DNA from: Lentimicrobium sp. L6
GTDB lineage: Bacteria; Bacteroidota; Bacteroidia; Bacteroidales; UBA12170
Reading direction: 5' to 3'
Assembly (NCBI RefSeq): GCF_013166655.1
Contig: NZ_JABKCA010000010.1
Coordinates: forward strand, 1-64,000
Length of the DNA: 64,000 nucleotides
Shown: one piece after another, positions 50,070-59,815 of the stretch
Layout of the letters: the number at the start of each line of letters is the position of its first letter
Numbering within the stretch: position 1 is the stretch's first letter
The notes under the pieces: generated by a model
Seen by the model: the letters and a program-made list of their open reading frames with translations, nothing else
What the model was told of the DNA's origin: nothing
Databases searched by the model: none
Translations under genes and position numbers: made by a program

Positions 50070-50825
50070 ATGGTGATACGATTTATAAAAAGGGTATTAG
50101 CAATATTTATTTTATTTGGTTTTGCTTCATGCGGCGGTGGGAAAATGGCTGCAGAGAACAAAGCCCTTATGACAAGAGTGACAGAGTTGGAGCATAGAAT
50201 TTATGAGCTTACTGAGTCACCAGATCACATAGGGGAGTCTGTTTTGAAGGATGCAGAAATGCTGATGAACATCCCATATAAAGAGAATCTTGACTTAGCT
50301 TCAGATATGTTGACTACCTTTTTAAAAACCTATCCCAATAATATTCATGGCTATAAAATGGAGCTAAAGCTACAGCAAATCAACGATATGTATGATAAAA
50401 CGGAGGGCTTGGTTTCCGGCATTTATGTTCCAGACAGCTTTAAAAAGGATAAAAATAAAGTAGATGACAGTACACCCAAAATTCAAGTTAGTGTTCAAAT
50501 TGTTGAAAAGAGTTTGGGTTTTGTAAATGTAGAAATGAAAGTGCAGAATATTAGTGATCAGGCTTTGGCTAATATTTGGATAAAGGCTACCATGGTTAAC
50601 TCGCAAGGAGAAAGTTACGGTATCACCCAAGACTTCTTTTTCAACCGCTTGAGTCCCTATGATTATAAAACAGAAGTCTTAAGTTGGGAATATGTAAAAG
50701 CAGATCATATAGCTGGAATTACTCTGTCCCAATTAAGATATAGTCTTAACCGTCAAACTCGTTTGCTCAAAAAGGAAGAATGCAAGATAGGGCAGGGGAA
50801 TGTTAAAATTTTCTTAGAATTTTAG
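50070..50825 (+). CDS. Hypothetical lipoprotein with coiled-coil start
   Basis: 251 residues: a lipobox FGFASCGGG (Cys at about 21), a short coiled coil (AAENKALMTRVTELEHRIYELTE), a helical middle, and a C-terminal beta-rich domain (KIQVSVQIVEKSLGFVNVEMKVQNISDQALANIWIKATMVNSQG) that looks like an Ig-like or FxLYD-type fold. I do not recognise the family. It is divergent from serC and followed by another unknown gene 133 bp downstream. Confidence 0.72.
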   Translation: MVIRFIKRVLAIFILFGFASCGGGKMAAENKALMTRVTELEHRIYELTESPDHIGESVLKDAEMLMNIPYKENLDLASDMLTTFLKTYPNNIHGYKMELKLQQINDMYDKTEGLVSGIYVPDSFKKDKNKVDDSTPKIQVSVQIVEKSLGFVNVEMKVQNISDQALANIWIKATMVNSQGESYGITQDFFFNRLSPYDYKTEVLSWEYVKADHIAGITLSQLRYSLNRQTRLLKKEECKIGQGNVKIFLEF

Positions 50826-50958
50826 TTGCTAACCGAAATGTTTTTTATTCTGAACTAATTTCATTATTTTTGGAAAGAATGTTGATTAGTACCTATTTAG
50901 TATCGCAATAAATATTGGACTAAGCATCCATTTACCTGAATTTTACACCTAAAAACAA

Positions 50959-51663
50959 ATGAAAACTATGCAAGAACAAAAAATAATCATCGAAACTGTG
51001 GGCACAGTGATGAAAAAAGAAGATTTGGTGTTTTTTGAGAACCCTAAAAATATTTTGGCATTTGAAACAGCCCATGCCTATCCCGGATATAATGGTATTG
51101 TTCCACAAAACTATAACCCTAATTCAATATTCTTAATCACTAAGGAACAATATCTAACGGAGGAGGTTTTTATTCACAGTCAGAACATTCGAAAAAGTGT
51201 AGAGTTTAAATTTAGCTCAGCTATAGCTTATGTGGAATACCAAAACAAGAAATACCCTGCCATTAGAATTAAAGATTTAAAAAACTATAGCTTCATACCG
51301 GAGTTGATAAGTGCCTATGTGGAATCTGGCATTGAGTTCGCCAAAAAGAAAAGCGTGAGTCCTTTCACTACTCTTATTCAAGTGAAAAAAGAGTTTTGTT
51401 TAGATCCAATAGAAAATGATTGCTATAAAGATAATTTCGATGCGAATATGTCTTATTTCGAAATACCAAACCATATGACTTGGGAACCATTTGAAAAGAT
51501 CATTACTGACATGAAATATAATAATTCTGGGATGAATTATGATGCGGCTCTTTCTTTATTTTACAGAGCGAGCAAAGTGGTATTTGCTGTTCGTATTTTT
51601 AAGGAAGGTCTTACCAAAGAAGAATTATTTGGTCTTAAAGAACAGTTTTATAAGAGGTTGTAA
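50959..51663 (+). CDS. Hypothetical soluble protein (234 aa)
   Basis: No signal peptide or membrane helix. Mixed alpha/beta sequence with FENPKNILAFETAHAYPGYNG near the start and FKFSSAIAYVEYQNKKYPAIRIKDL, and three cysteine positions (EFCLDPIENDCYKD). I do not recognise the family. Start either at 50959 or the ATG at 50968 (MQEQK). It has its own terminator at 51689-51718. Confidence 0.68.
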   Translation: MKTMQEQKIIIETVGTVMKKEDLVFFENPKNILAFETAHAYPGYNGIVPQNYNPNSIFLITKEQYLTEEVFIHSQNIRKSVEFKFSSAIAYVEYQNKKYPAIRIKDLKNYSFIPELISAYVESGIEFAKKKSVSPFTTLIQVKKEFCLDPIENDCYKDNFDANMSYFEIPNHMTWEPFEKIITDMKYNNSGMNYDAALSLFYRASKVVFAVRIFKEGLTKEELFGLKEQFYKRL

Positions 51664-51688
51664 TTGAGACTTAAAATGCAATGATATC

Positions 51689-51718
51689 AAAGCAATTCTA
51701 TATGGATTGCTTTTTTTT
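51689..51718 (+). terminator. Rho-independent terminator after the 50959 gene
   Basis: AAAGCAAT (51689-51696) pairs with ATTGCTTT (51706-51713) with a nine-base loop and an eight-T tail. It lies 26 bp after the stop. Confidence 0.82.
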
Positions 51719-51755
51719 ATGACATTTCATTAGCTTTGCAAAAAAATGACCCATT

Positions 51756-53027
51756 ATGTTGTATTCTTTCTATGATTATTTCGATCCGTATTTAGCAAAA
51801 TTCTATTCTTATTTGGGATTCTCCGATGAGACTAGTGAGGTTTATGCCAATTATAGTGAACTATTGATAGCCTTTGTTCTATCAGTGATTTTCTTTTATT
51901 TGGTTCGCTTTTTATTGAGAGTGGTATTGATTAAAGCCATCAGTAAAACTAAAAACCAATGGGATGATTTATTATTGAATCATAAGGTATTACATAAAGC
52001 CAGTTATTTGGCACCAGGTATTATCATGGATTATTCGGTAGACCATATATTAGCCAATCTTCCAGGTTTGCTTTCTGTGGTTAATTTAATGCTGGATATT
52101 TATTTTGCAATAGTAAGCGCCATGATCATTAACTCCATTATTGGAGTATTGGCACATATTGTAACTTTCCTTTCCAAGAATAAAAGATTGCCTATTAAAG
52201 GGATTTCTCAGGTCTTGAAAATTATAGTTTATATCATCACCACCATTGTTATCATTTCCTTTCTTTTGGGTAAAGAACCAGGAGCTATATTAGCTGGTTT
52301 GGGAGCGGCTTCTGCCATCATCATATTAATTTTTAAAGATGCCATCCTAGGTTTTGTGGGTGGAATTCAGCTCTCAGCTTTAGATATGGTAAAAGAAGGG
52401 GACTGGATTAGTCTGCCTAAGCATAATGCCGATGGAACTGTAATTGATATTTCGCTCACCACCGTTAAAGTTCAAAATTGGGATAAAACCATTTCTACCG
52501 TTCCTACTTATTCTTTGGTTTCTGAGTCGGTGAAAAATTGGCGAGGAATGGAGGAGTCTGGTGGAAGAAGAATTAAGCGTTCCATTAATATTGACATGAC
52601 GACTGTGAAGTTTTGTGATCAAGAAATGATAGACAAGTTTAAAACTTATGACTATTTGGCTGATTATGTGGATAGCACAGAGAAGCAGTTGAAGGAGTAT
52701 AACACGAAAGCCAAAATTAATTCTGGAGTTAAAGTAAATGGGCGCCGCCAGACCAACCTTGGTGTATTTAGAGCATATTTAGTACGCTATCTTAGAAATA
52801 AACCTGAGATTCATAATGATATGACTTTTATCGTGCGTCAGCTAGATCCTTCGGAAAAAGGTATTCCTATGGAAATCTATGTGTTTAGTCGCATACAATC
52901 TTGGGTAGAGTATGAAGCCATACAATCAGATATCTTTGATCATATTTTAGCAGCCATCCCAGAATTCGACCTTAGAGTTTTCCAAGAGCCTACAGGTTCT
53001 GATTTTAGAGGAGTCTTTAAAAATTAG
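51756..53027 (+). CDS. Mechanosensitive ion channel, MscS family
   Basis: 423 residues: about four to five N-terminal membrane helices, then the MscS pore region with AGLGAASAIIILIFKDAILGFVGGIQLSALDMVKEGDWI (TM3 plus beta domain) and VIDISLTTVKVQNWDKTISTVPTYSL. It opens on membrane tension to release solutes in hypo-osmotic shock. The protein is longer than E. coli MscS (286 aa), the extra length lying at the N-terminal helices and a C-terminal cytoplasmic part. It stands alone. Confidence 0.92.
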   Translation: MLYSFYDYFDPYLAKFYSYLGFSDETSEVYANYSELLIAFVLSVIFFYLVRFLLRVVLIKAISKTKNQWDDLLLNHKVLHKASYLAPGIIMDYSVDHILANLPGLLSVVNLMLDIYFAIVSAMIINSIIGVLAHIVTFLSKNKRLPIKGISQVLKIIVYIITTIVIISFLLGKEPGAILAGLGAASAIIILIFKDAILGFVGGIQLSALDMVKEGDWISLPKHNADGTVIDISLTTVKVQNWDKTISTVPTYSLVSESVKNWRGMEESGGRRIKRSINIDMTTVKFCDQEMIDKFKTYDYLADYVDSTEKQLKEYNTKAKINSGVKVNGRRQTNLGVFRAYLVRYLRNKPEIHNDMTFIVRQLDPSEKGIPMEIYVFSRIQSWVEYEAIQSDIFDHILAAIPEFDLRVFQEPTGSDFRGVFKN

Positions 53028-53266
53028 AATTGATTATTATTCTTAAAACTAAGTTTATTTGTGGTTTTAGTGCTATGGTATCTGCTAATAATACATCGCT
53101 TCTATTTTGAACTACAAATAGAGGAGGGCTAATAAGAATCTATCCAAACTGTTGGTATTACAAGTGATTCAGGTAAAAAGAGTAAATCGAGAACCCTAAA
53201 AATAAAATTTGATTTCAATCAATTTTTTATAGCTTTGTTTAAACATTAACAAAGAAATATCAGCTT

Positions 53267-54742
53267 ATGTTCAAGTGGTTTATTCTTCATCAATGGAAGT
53301 CGGCACGCCGCAGCAGTATTTGGCAAAAGAACCTAGGGTTAAACATCTTTATTGGTTTTTTATTAGTCATTTTGCTTTCCTATATTGTTATCTTAGGTAT
53401 TTTCTTAGATCAGATTTTACTCGAAGTAGTAAAAGACAAAGACCCCGAAGCAGTGGCGAGTGGAGGTTTAATATATTACTTCCTGATTGTTTTTGTGATG
53501 CGGTTTTTTATGCAAACCATTCCTGCGATGCAAGCCATACCCTATTTGCATTTGCCCGTGAAACGCAGCTCCTTAGCTTCTTATCTCACCCTGTCTTCTA
53601 TGACTAACTTTTTCAACTGGATGCCAGTTCTGATTTTCTTGCCCTTTACTTTAAAATGGGTGGCCGAATTTCATGGCATGCCCTCCGCTATGATTTGGTT
53701 TTTTGGAATACTATTTTTCGAATGGGCCTTGAATTTTAAGCTGATTTGGTTGAAAAGAAAAAGTACGGGGAAGCCTTGGTTAGGTTTTGTTTTAATAGCA
53801 ATAATTACCAGTTTGTTCCTTCTCGATAACTATGATATTTTTTCTATCTCCAATATAAGTGAGTGGTTTTTTATGGGGCTTTTAGTTCAGCCTTTATATA
53901 TCATTGTTCCTGTTGTGGCTCTTCTTTTCTGGTATTTTTATAATATCTTTTTTATTAAAAGCATTATATATGTGGAGGATCTTTCACAAAAAGAAAAATC
54001 TGATCATAGCTTAAGCGATTCTTTTGTAAAGCTTAAAGAATTTGGAGTAGTAGGGGAGTTGGTATTAAAAGAAGTTCGTTTATTATTTAGAAATAAACGC
54101 TCCAGAACGGTTCTATTCCTTATCCCCATGTTTTTATTATATGGTTTGATATTTTATCCCAATGAGATTTATAATACAAAATCGGGTTGGTTGGTGTTTG
54201 TGGGTTTATTTATCACGGGAGGTTTTTTAATGGCTTACGGACAGTATATTATGGCATGGGAAAGTGCGCATTTCGATTTCATATTGAGCTCTAAAACCAG
54301 CTTTTATGATTATTTTAAAGCCAAGTATTATTTAATGGTGATAGTTTCTGTGGTATTATATTTCTTCACCATCCCCTATATTTATTTCGGAATGGAGATT
54401 TTCTATTTAAATATCGCCGCACTTATTTATAATATTGGCGTGAATGCGCTATTGCTGCTATATACGGCTTCGTATAATAAAAAGCGAATGGATTTAAGCA
54501 AAGGAGCTATGATGAACTATCAAGGCGTGGGCATCAATAATTTTCTGATTGTTCTTCCCTTATTAATTATCCCCATGCTTATTTATGCGCCCATTAAAGC
54601 CTTTTTTGGATACGAAGTAGGCGTTATGTTTTTGAGTCTACTTGGAATTCTAGGAATGATTTTCCATAAATATTTTATCAACTTAGCTGTAAAACATTTC
54701 CAAGAGAAAAGATATGGAATTGCAGAAGGTTATCGTCAATAA
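53267..54742 (+). CDS. DUF5687 family membrane protein, ABC exporter permease
   Basis: 491 residues with about 10-12 hydrophobic helices (LGLNIFIGFLLVILLSYIVILGIFL, YFLIVFVMRFFMQTIP, WFFMGLLVQPLYIIVPVVALLFWYF and more). The cytoplasmic loop LKEFGVVGELVLKEVRLLFRNKRSRTVLF is typical of this permease type. It pairs with the ATPase gene starting 16 bp downstream. Together they form a two-component ABC transporter of unknown substrate. The gap before it (53028-53266, 239 bp) shows no clear feature. Confidence 0.85.
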   Translation: MFKWFILHQWKSARRSSIWQKNLGLNIFIGFLLVILLSYIVILGIFLDQILLEVVKDKDPEAVASGGLIYYFLIVFVMRFFMQTIPAMQAIPYLHLPVKRSSLASYLTLSSMTNFFNWMPVLIFLPFTLKWVAEFHGMPSAMIWFFGILFFEWALNFKLIWLKRKSTGKPWLGFVLIAIITSLFLLDNYDIFSISNISEWFFMGLLVQPLYIIVPVVALLFWYFYNIFFIKSIIYVEDLSQKEKSDHSLSDSFVKLKEFGVVGELVLKEVRLLFRNKRSRTVLFLIPMFLLYGLIFYPNEIYNTKSGWLVFVGLFITGGFLMAYGQYIMAWESAHFDFILSSKTSFYDYFKAKYYLMVIVSVVLYFFTIPYIYFGMEIFYLNIAALIYNIGVNALLLLYTASYNKKRMDLSKGAMMNYQGVGINNFLIVLPLLIIPMLIYAPIKAFFGYEVGVMFLSLLGILGMIFHKYFINLAVKHFQEKRYGIAEGYRQ

Positions 54743-54758
54743 TTTAAAAATACAAGTG

Positions 54759-55457
54759 ATGTTGAATATTAAACAAATATCAAAAGAATATAGTGGTGAA
54801 ACTGTTTTAAACATTCCACAATTAGAAATTAAAAAAGGGGAGAGCTTTGGCTTAGTTGGTAATAATGGAGCAGGTAAAACTACCCTTTTTAGATTAATCC
54901 TCGATTTAATCAAAGCGCATACAGGCGAAATTTATTCCAAAGATACTAGTGTGGCAGGTTCTGAACATTGGAAAGCTTATACTGGTTCCTATTTAGATGA
55001 GGGTTTTCTTATCGATTTCCTTACTGCTGAAGAGTATTTTGAGTTTGTGGGTGCTATCAATGGATTGAGCAAAGGAGATATTGAAGATTTCATGAAGGGT
55101 TTTGAACCATTTTTCGATGGGGAAGTTTTAGGCAAAAAGAAGTATATCAGGGATTTCTCCAAAGGAAATCAGAAAAAGATAGGCATCACCGCAGCTATTA
55201 TGACACAGCCGGAAGTTTTGATTCTAGATGAGCCTTTTTCTAATTTGGACCCTAGTACTCAAATCCGTTTGAAAAAGCTTTTACGTAGTATGCAAGAAGA
55301 CCAGAAAGTAACTATGCTCATTTCTAGTCACGATTTAAACCACGTGACCGAAGTATGTGATAGAATAGTAGTTTTAGATAAAGGAGAACTGGTTCATGAT
55401 ATTAAAACCAGTGAATCTACTTTGAAAGATTTAGAGTCTTATTTTTCGGTGGAGTAG
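54759..55457 (+). CDS. ABC transporter ATP-binding protein
   Basis: 232 residues from the ATG at 54759 (MLNIKQISKEYSGE); the frame from 54714 overlaps the permease gene by 29 bp and lacks family similarity. Motifs are Walker A GLVGNNGAGKTTLFR, a signature-like FSKGNQKKIGI in place of the usual LSGGQ, Walker B VLILDEPFSNLDP, and the switch His in LISSHDLNHV. It energises the DUF5687 permease encoded just upstream. Confidence 0.93.
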   Translation: MLNIKQISKEYSGETVLNIPQLEIKKGESFGLVGNNGAGKTTLFRLILDLIKAHTGEIYSKDTSVAGSEHWKAYTGSYLDEGFLIDFLTAEEYFEFVGAINGLSKGDIEDFMKGFEPFFDGEVLGKKKYIRDFSKGNQKKIGITAAIMTQPEVLILDEPFSNLDPSTQIRLKKLLRSMQEDQKVTMLISSHDLNHVTEVCDRIVVLDKGELVHDIKTSESTLKDLESYFSVE

Positions 55458-55463
55458 GAGTTG

Positions 55464-56288
55464 TTAAGACAACTTCATATTCCCTTGACTAGCGCTTTTG
55501 AGCTTTAGTTTAGTAATGACTTTCTTGGTGTATTCTGGGAATTGACCGCGCATCATCCAATCATAATAGCTAGGTTCTGTTTTGAATACCTCTGCTACTA
55601 ATCTGCCTTTATGTTTTCCGAAATTGATGATTTCTTCGTCATTATCATTTAGAACAATATGGCCTATTAAATCCACATTTCTATTCACAGTGGAGAATTC
55701 GCTTAAGGCTTTCACATTGTTTACTACAGGAGTGCTTACATTTCCTTTTTTATCGGTGAATTCTACTCCTTCGTACTTGTCGAGCATGGCTTCCATAATC
55801 TCAAAAGTTGCAATGGTATCTGCTTCGGCACTATGTGCATTTATAAGTTCTTTTTCACAATAGAATTTATAGGCAGCCACCAATGTTCTTTGTTCCATTT
55901 TATGGAAGACATTTTGAACGTCCACCAAATATCTGTTCTCTACATCGAAGTCAACACCGGCACGCAGAAATTCTTCAGCTAGAAGAGGAATGTCAAATCT
56001 ATTGGAGTTATAACCAGCCAAATCACAGTTTTTGAGGAATGCATCTAGGCTTTTGGCTAAAGCTTTAAAGTTAGGTTCATCTTTTACATCTTCATCATAA
56101 ATACCATGAATCTCTGATGTTTCAACAGGGATGGGCATCTCAGGATTTACTCTTCGGGTTTTAATTTCCTTTTTTCCGTCGGGATGAATCTTTACGATAC
56201 TGATTTCTACTATTCTATCAGTTGCCACTTTTATTCCTGTGGTTTCTAAATCTAAAAAGGCTATTGGTCTTTTTAATTTCAACTCCAT
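55464..56288 (-). CDS. 3'-5' exonuclease (DnaQ/epsilon-like, DEDDh)
   Basis: 274 residues. The exonuclease domain has IAFLDLETTGI (Asp/Glu), EIHGIYDEDV, DLAGYNSNRFDIPLLAEEF and the final acidic-histidine part NAHSAEADTIAT. The C-terminal about 70 residues (IGHIVLNDNDEEIINFGKHKGRLVAEVFKTEPSYYDWMM) match the small DUF3820-like module often attached to such exonucleases. It probably proofreads or repairs DNA or trims RNA; which one cannot be told. It converges with the ABC ATPase gene with a 6-bp gap. Confidence 0.88.
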   Translation of the reverse strand: MELKLKRPIAFLDLETTGIKVATDRIVEISIVKIHPDGKKEIKTRRVNPEMPIPVETSEIHGIYDEDVKDEPNFKALAKSLDAFLKNCDLAGYNSNRFDIPLLAEEFLRAGVDFDVENRYLVDVQNVFHKMEQRTLVAAYKFYCEKELINAHSAEADTIATFEIMEAMLDKYEGVEFTDKKGNVSTPVVNNVKALSEFSTVNRNVDLIGHIVLNDNDEEIINFGKHKGRLVAEVFKTEPSYYDWMMRGQFPEYTKKVITKLKLKSASQGNMKLS

Positions 56289-56574
56289 TGTGCTATTTTT
56301 TTTGGCAAAGTTAGTGAATAATACCCATTGTATAACACCAGCTCTAAGCCATTTTATCTGCGATTACTACAAATTACAAACTAACTTGTCTTTAATATTT
56401 TTCAGAAATTCAGTATGTTTTTTAGCTATCATGTTATTATAAACTTAACTTTATAGACAATAGTGAGATTAACTAATCAGTGATGAATTTCTTCATTACA
56501 CAGCATTCTATGCGATGATTTTTTTTACTGTTCGATTTTATTATTGATTTTAAAGAAGTTCTATAAATATTGTA

Positions 56575-56582
56575 TACTTTTG
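56575..56582 (+). promoter_or_regulatory. -7 element (TACTTTTG) in the intergenic region before the 56633 gene
   Basis: TACTTTTG at 56575-56582 is followed by GCGCGCTTG and the start at 56633, about 50 bp on. No TTTG lies at the 19-bp distance. The gene-free DNA 56289-56632 (344 bp) shows nothing else recognisable. Confidence 0.45.
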
Positions 56583-56632
56583 CGCGCTTGTTTAGTGACA
56601 AGATAAAATGAATCAAATAAAAGAAGTAGAAG

Positions 56633-57541
56633 ATGGCATCGAATTGGAAAGATATAGCAAAGGATAAGCAAATTGCTTTTAAGAAGAGTCTCGGATTTAC
56701 TAAATCTGGTACATATGGTAAGAAGAACAAGGAGTATGAAAACTTTTTACATGATTCTGATGCCCAAAAAGGAGGAAATTTTTACTGTCATAATAACCCA
56801 AAAGAGTGGCAAGCTTTAAGAGAGTGGGCCAAGGAGAATAAAGGAGAACGAGTTAACTTTGTGAGCTCCGATATGGTGAACTTAGTAGATAGTAAGCATA
56901 TCCCTTATAATTTCATTTTTCCATTGGAGAAACTGCGCAATGAGCAGCCCGATTTAGTGAATACTTTCCTCGAAACCTTGTTTTCTAATAAGATTCAAGT
57001 GGATAAAGTAAATCGCATCAAGATCGACTTTGCTTCTGATATGAAGAAACATGAATTATTGGATGATAATACCAGTTTTGATGCTTATATAGAATATGAA
57101 AGCGGAGAAAGTAAATGTGCTTTAGGAATTGGATTTAAATATGCCGAGAAATCTTATCCTTATGATAAACGAGAAAAAGCCAGGATGTTCGAACAAGAGG
57201 ATTCTATCTACCATGTATTAACTAGAGATAGTTATTTCTTTGTAACTGAAAAAGTAAACGAGTTACGGACAGATCAGTTGAAGCAGTTGTGGAGAAACCA
57301 TTTGCTAGGATTAAAACTAGCTGCCAATAAGCAATTAAACGATTTCCGTTCAGTCCATATTTATCCTGAAGGCAATACCTACCAGGCTGAAGCTTCTGAG
57401 AAGTATACTACATGTCTCAGAGAATCAAAAAGAGATTATTTCTTTCCTATCACCTTTGAGAAATTCATTATTACTGCCGAAAATGTATTTGGTAGTTTAG
57501 AAGGACAGGAGTGGATTGAATATTTGAAAGCACGTTATTAA
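56633..57541 (+). CDS. Putative PD-(D/E)xK restriction endonuclease-like protein (PGN_0703-like)
   Basis: 302 residues, soluble. The segment IKIDFASDMKKHELLDDNTSFDAYIEYESGESKCALGIGFKYAE gives FDAYIEY ... GIGFKYAEK, which has the Asp-x(n)-Gly-x-x-Lys shape of a PD-(D/E)xK nuclease core. The long WKDIAKDKQIAFKKSLGFTKSGTYGKK start is like the PGN_0703 family annotated as putative restriction endonucleases. No methyltransferase gene is beside it, so it could be a solitary nuclease. The family call is from memory and is only moderately sure. Confidence 0.62.
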   Translation: MASNWKDIAKDKQIAFKKSLGFTKSGTYGKKNKEYENFLHDSDAQKGGNFYCHNNPKEWQALREWAKENKGERVNFVSSDMVNLVDSKHIPYNFIFPLEKLRNEQPDLVNTFLETLFSNKIQVDKVNRIKIDFASDMKKHELLDDNTSFDAYIEYESGESKCALGIGFKYAEKSYPYDKREKARMFEQEDSIYHVLTRDSYFFVTEKVNELRTDQLKQLWRNHLLGLKLAANKQLNDFRSVHIYPEGNTYQAEASEKYTTCLRESKRDYFFPITFEKFIITAENVFGSLEGQEWIEYLKARY

Positions 57542-57732
57542 TGGTGTGTCGCTAACAGGTTGTTCACTAGTTGTTTATATGCCCTATTTTAAGTTTGTCA
57601 ATCTTGAAGAATTAAACAAGAAATGAGTGGGGAGATAGATCATGACTGTTAGTCAAGGCAAAAATGGTTTAGATTTTCACAATCTTTATTGATCCAGTTT
57701 ATAGTAAAGTCAGGTTTATTGCTGAGCTGTTA

Positions 57733-59115
57733 CTAAACCCAAACTAAAAATACCATACGAGCAATATAAAGATAAATCAATAGTCCCATAATATCGTTCA
57801 CAGTGGTGATAAATGGACCTGTAGCTAAGGCGGGATCTATTTCAAATTTATTTAAAAGCATGGGTACTAGGGTGCCAAAAAGAGAGGCAAATATGATGAC
57901 TATAAACAGTGCAATACTTACAGAAATAGTTAAGGGGAATGAGTCGTGGAAGAAATAACTGTAGGTGAATATTAACATAGAAAGGATAATTCCATTAACA
58001 AAGGATACTGCTAATTCTTTGACCAGTTTTTTTGCTATGCTATCGATTCCCATATCGCCAGATGCAATTCCTTGTACTATGATAGAAGAAGATTGTACTC
58101 CAGCATTACCACCCATTGCGGCAATGAGAGGAAGGAATAAAGCTAGGCCAGCATATTTTGCAATATCGCCCTCAAAATGACCAATAACTCCTGCTCCAAT
58201 AATTCCGCCAAAGAGTCCTATGAGTAGCCAAGGAAAACGAGCACGTGTCAAACGATAAACACTATCGCTAGACTCCACATCATCGGTCAAACCAGAAATC
58301 ATCTGGTAATCTTTTTCTGCTTCTTCTTTAATGACATCCACCACATCATCAATGGTAATTCTACCCATTAACTCTCCAGTCTTGTTAACAACTGGCAATG
58401 CTACCAAGTCATACTTCTGCATCATCAAAGCAACCTCCTCCGATTTTTCATCTAATTGGGCGCTGATGATATCGGTATTACAAATGTCTTTGGCTTTAGT
58501 TTGAGCTGAAGCAATTAATAGAGATTTTAAGGATAGCGTACCTATTAATATATTGGCATCATCAACTACATAAATATAGTATACATCGTGAACTTCTTCG
58601 GCTTGTTTTCTAAGCTCTACCAAACACTGACGAACTGTAGATTCCTGATTAACCAAGAATAACTCTTTGGCCATTAGTCCTCCAGCACTGTCTTCGTCAT
58701 AGCTTAAAAGCTCCTTAATGTCTTCAATTTGCTCTTCATCTTTCATGTGATAAAGAACACGCTCCTGCTTTTCTTCTGGTAATTCCTGGATTAGGTCGGC
58801 TGCATCATCGGAATCCATGTTCTCGATAAAACGCTTGGCAAGAATACTAGCAGGGAAGGCTTTTAAGAACTTCTTTCTATCATCCTCTTCTAATTCTGCT
58901 AAAACATCAGCTGCTACTTCTTGCTCATGCAGCAAGAATGTAAATTTAGCTTCATCAATATTAAGTTCCTCGTATATCTCTGCAATATCAGCAGGATGAA
59001 GATCTTCCAACATGGCAATGATTTGATCTTTTTGCTCAAATTCAATGTTTTGCTGAAGTTCCTCAATAAATTCTCGAGTCAACTCAAATTGTTCGTATGT
59101 ATTGTTTTCTCCCAT
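57733..59115 (-). CDS. mgtE: Magnesium transporter MgtE
   Basis: 460 residues: the N-terminal MgtE_N superhelix (LHPADIAEIYEELNIDEAKFTFLL, FIENMDSDDAADLIQELPEEKQERVL), two CBS domains (YDEDSAGGLMAKELFLVNQESTVRQCLVEL, VALPVVNKTGELMGRITIDDVVDV), then five membrane helices with GGNAGVQSSSIIVQGIASGDM and NKFEIDPALATGPFITTVNDIMGLLIY carrying the conserved TGP/ND ion pathway residues. It admits Mg2+ when cytosolic Mg2+ is low. A TAATTTTG on the minus strand at 59121-59128 lies too close to the ATG to be a sure promoter. Confidence 0.95.
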   Translation of the reverse strand: MGENNTYEQFELTREFIEELQQNIEFEQKDQIIAMLEDLHPADIAEIYEELNIDEAKFTFLLHEQEVAADVLAELEEDDRKKFLKAFPASILAKRFIENMDSDDAADLIQELPEEKQERVLYHMKDEEQIEDIKELLSYDEDSAGGLMAKELFLVNQESTVRQCLVELRKQAEEVHDVYYIYVVDDANILIGTLSLKSLLIASAQTKAKDICNTDIISAQLDEKSEEVALMMQKYDLVALPVVNKTGELMGRITIDDVVDVIKEEAEKDYQMISGLTDDVESSDSVYRLTRARFPWLLIGLFGGIIGAGVIGHFEGDIAKYAGLALFLPLIAAMGGNAGVQSSSIIVQGIASGDMGIDSIAKKLVKELAVSFVNGIILSMLIFTYSYFFHDSFPLTISVSIALFIVIIFASLFGTLVPMLLNKFEIDPALATGPFITTVNDIMGLLIYLYIARMVFLVWV

Positions 59116-59263
59116 TAAAGCAAAATTAATATTATTTATGAGTTTTACAGCTTATTTTGGTGAATTCTAAATAAAGAAAAACTAGTTTTAGTATTCTATC
59201 AGGGCGCTTATGCTTTTTCTAAGTGGCTTTGATTCACATAATGAGGAAAAAATGAAATTAGTA

Positions 59264-59803
59264 TTAGATTATCCCCTCATCTCTCAATATATCATATACT
59301 ATTTCTTTACGGATTCTAGTATCTGGATATCCGTTAATAATAATAGCATACAAATTAGCATTCGGTTCTGCTTTATTGGTAACAATATCAGGTTGAGGTG
59401 GGAGGCTTGTTATTATTGGTCTAGGCAATTGCGATATAGAGGTATAGCTCGTTTCCAAATCGAATGGATAGAATTTTTTATTTTGTATCTGATAATTGCC
59501 ACTAGCTGCATCAATAATAATATAGCGGCATTGATGGGCCCAATTAGCAAAAGGCCAATCGTCAACAAAACAAATCCAATTATTGGCATATAACAGATTA
59601 ACACTGGTATTATCCCATAATGAAATAGTAGTTTGATTAGATACTGGAGCTTGGGAGATATAAACATCAATTTTATTGAGTTCTTGATCCAGTATTTGGT
59701 TTAACACCAAGTTAATAGCTTGTTGTTGTGTGAATTGTGCTTTCAGGTTTATTGAAATGAAACTAAAAAAGCTCATAAATAAAATTAAGGATAGTTTTTT
59801 CAT
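59264..59803 (-). CDS. Secreted protein, perhaps a truncated caspase/legumain-like peptidase
   Basis: 179 residues with a signal peptide (ISINLKAQ). The middle, with NNWICFVDDWPFANWAHQCRYIIIDAASGNYQI and FYPFD, resembles the N-terminal domain found before caspase-like (C13-type) peptidase domains in Bacteroidota. The end NLYAIIINGYPDTRIRKEIVYDILRDEGII looks like the first strand of that peptidase domain and then stops. No continuation was found in the next about 150 bp in any frame. It is either a truncated peptidase or a stand-alone binding domain. It is encoded 12 bp downstream of the VCBS-type gene. Confidence 0.6.
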   Translation of the reverse strand: MKKLSLILFMSFFSFISINLKAQFTQQQAINLVLNQILDQELNKIDVYISQAPVSNQTTISLWDNTSVNLLYANNWICFVDDWPFANWAHQCRYIIIDAASGNYQIQNKKFYPFDLETSYTSISQLPRPIITSLPPQPDIVTNKAEPNANLYAIIINGYPDTRIRKEIVYDILRDEGII

Positions 59804-59815
59804 AATACGTTTTTT

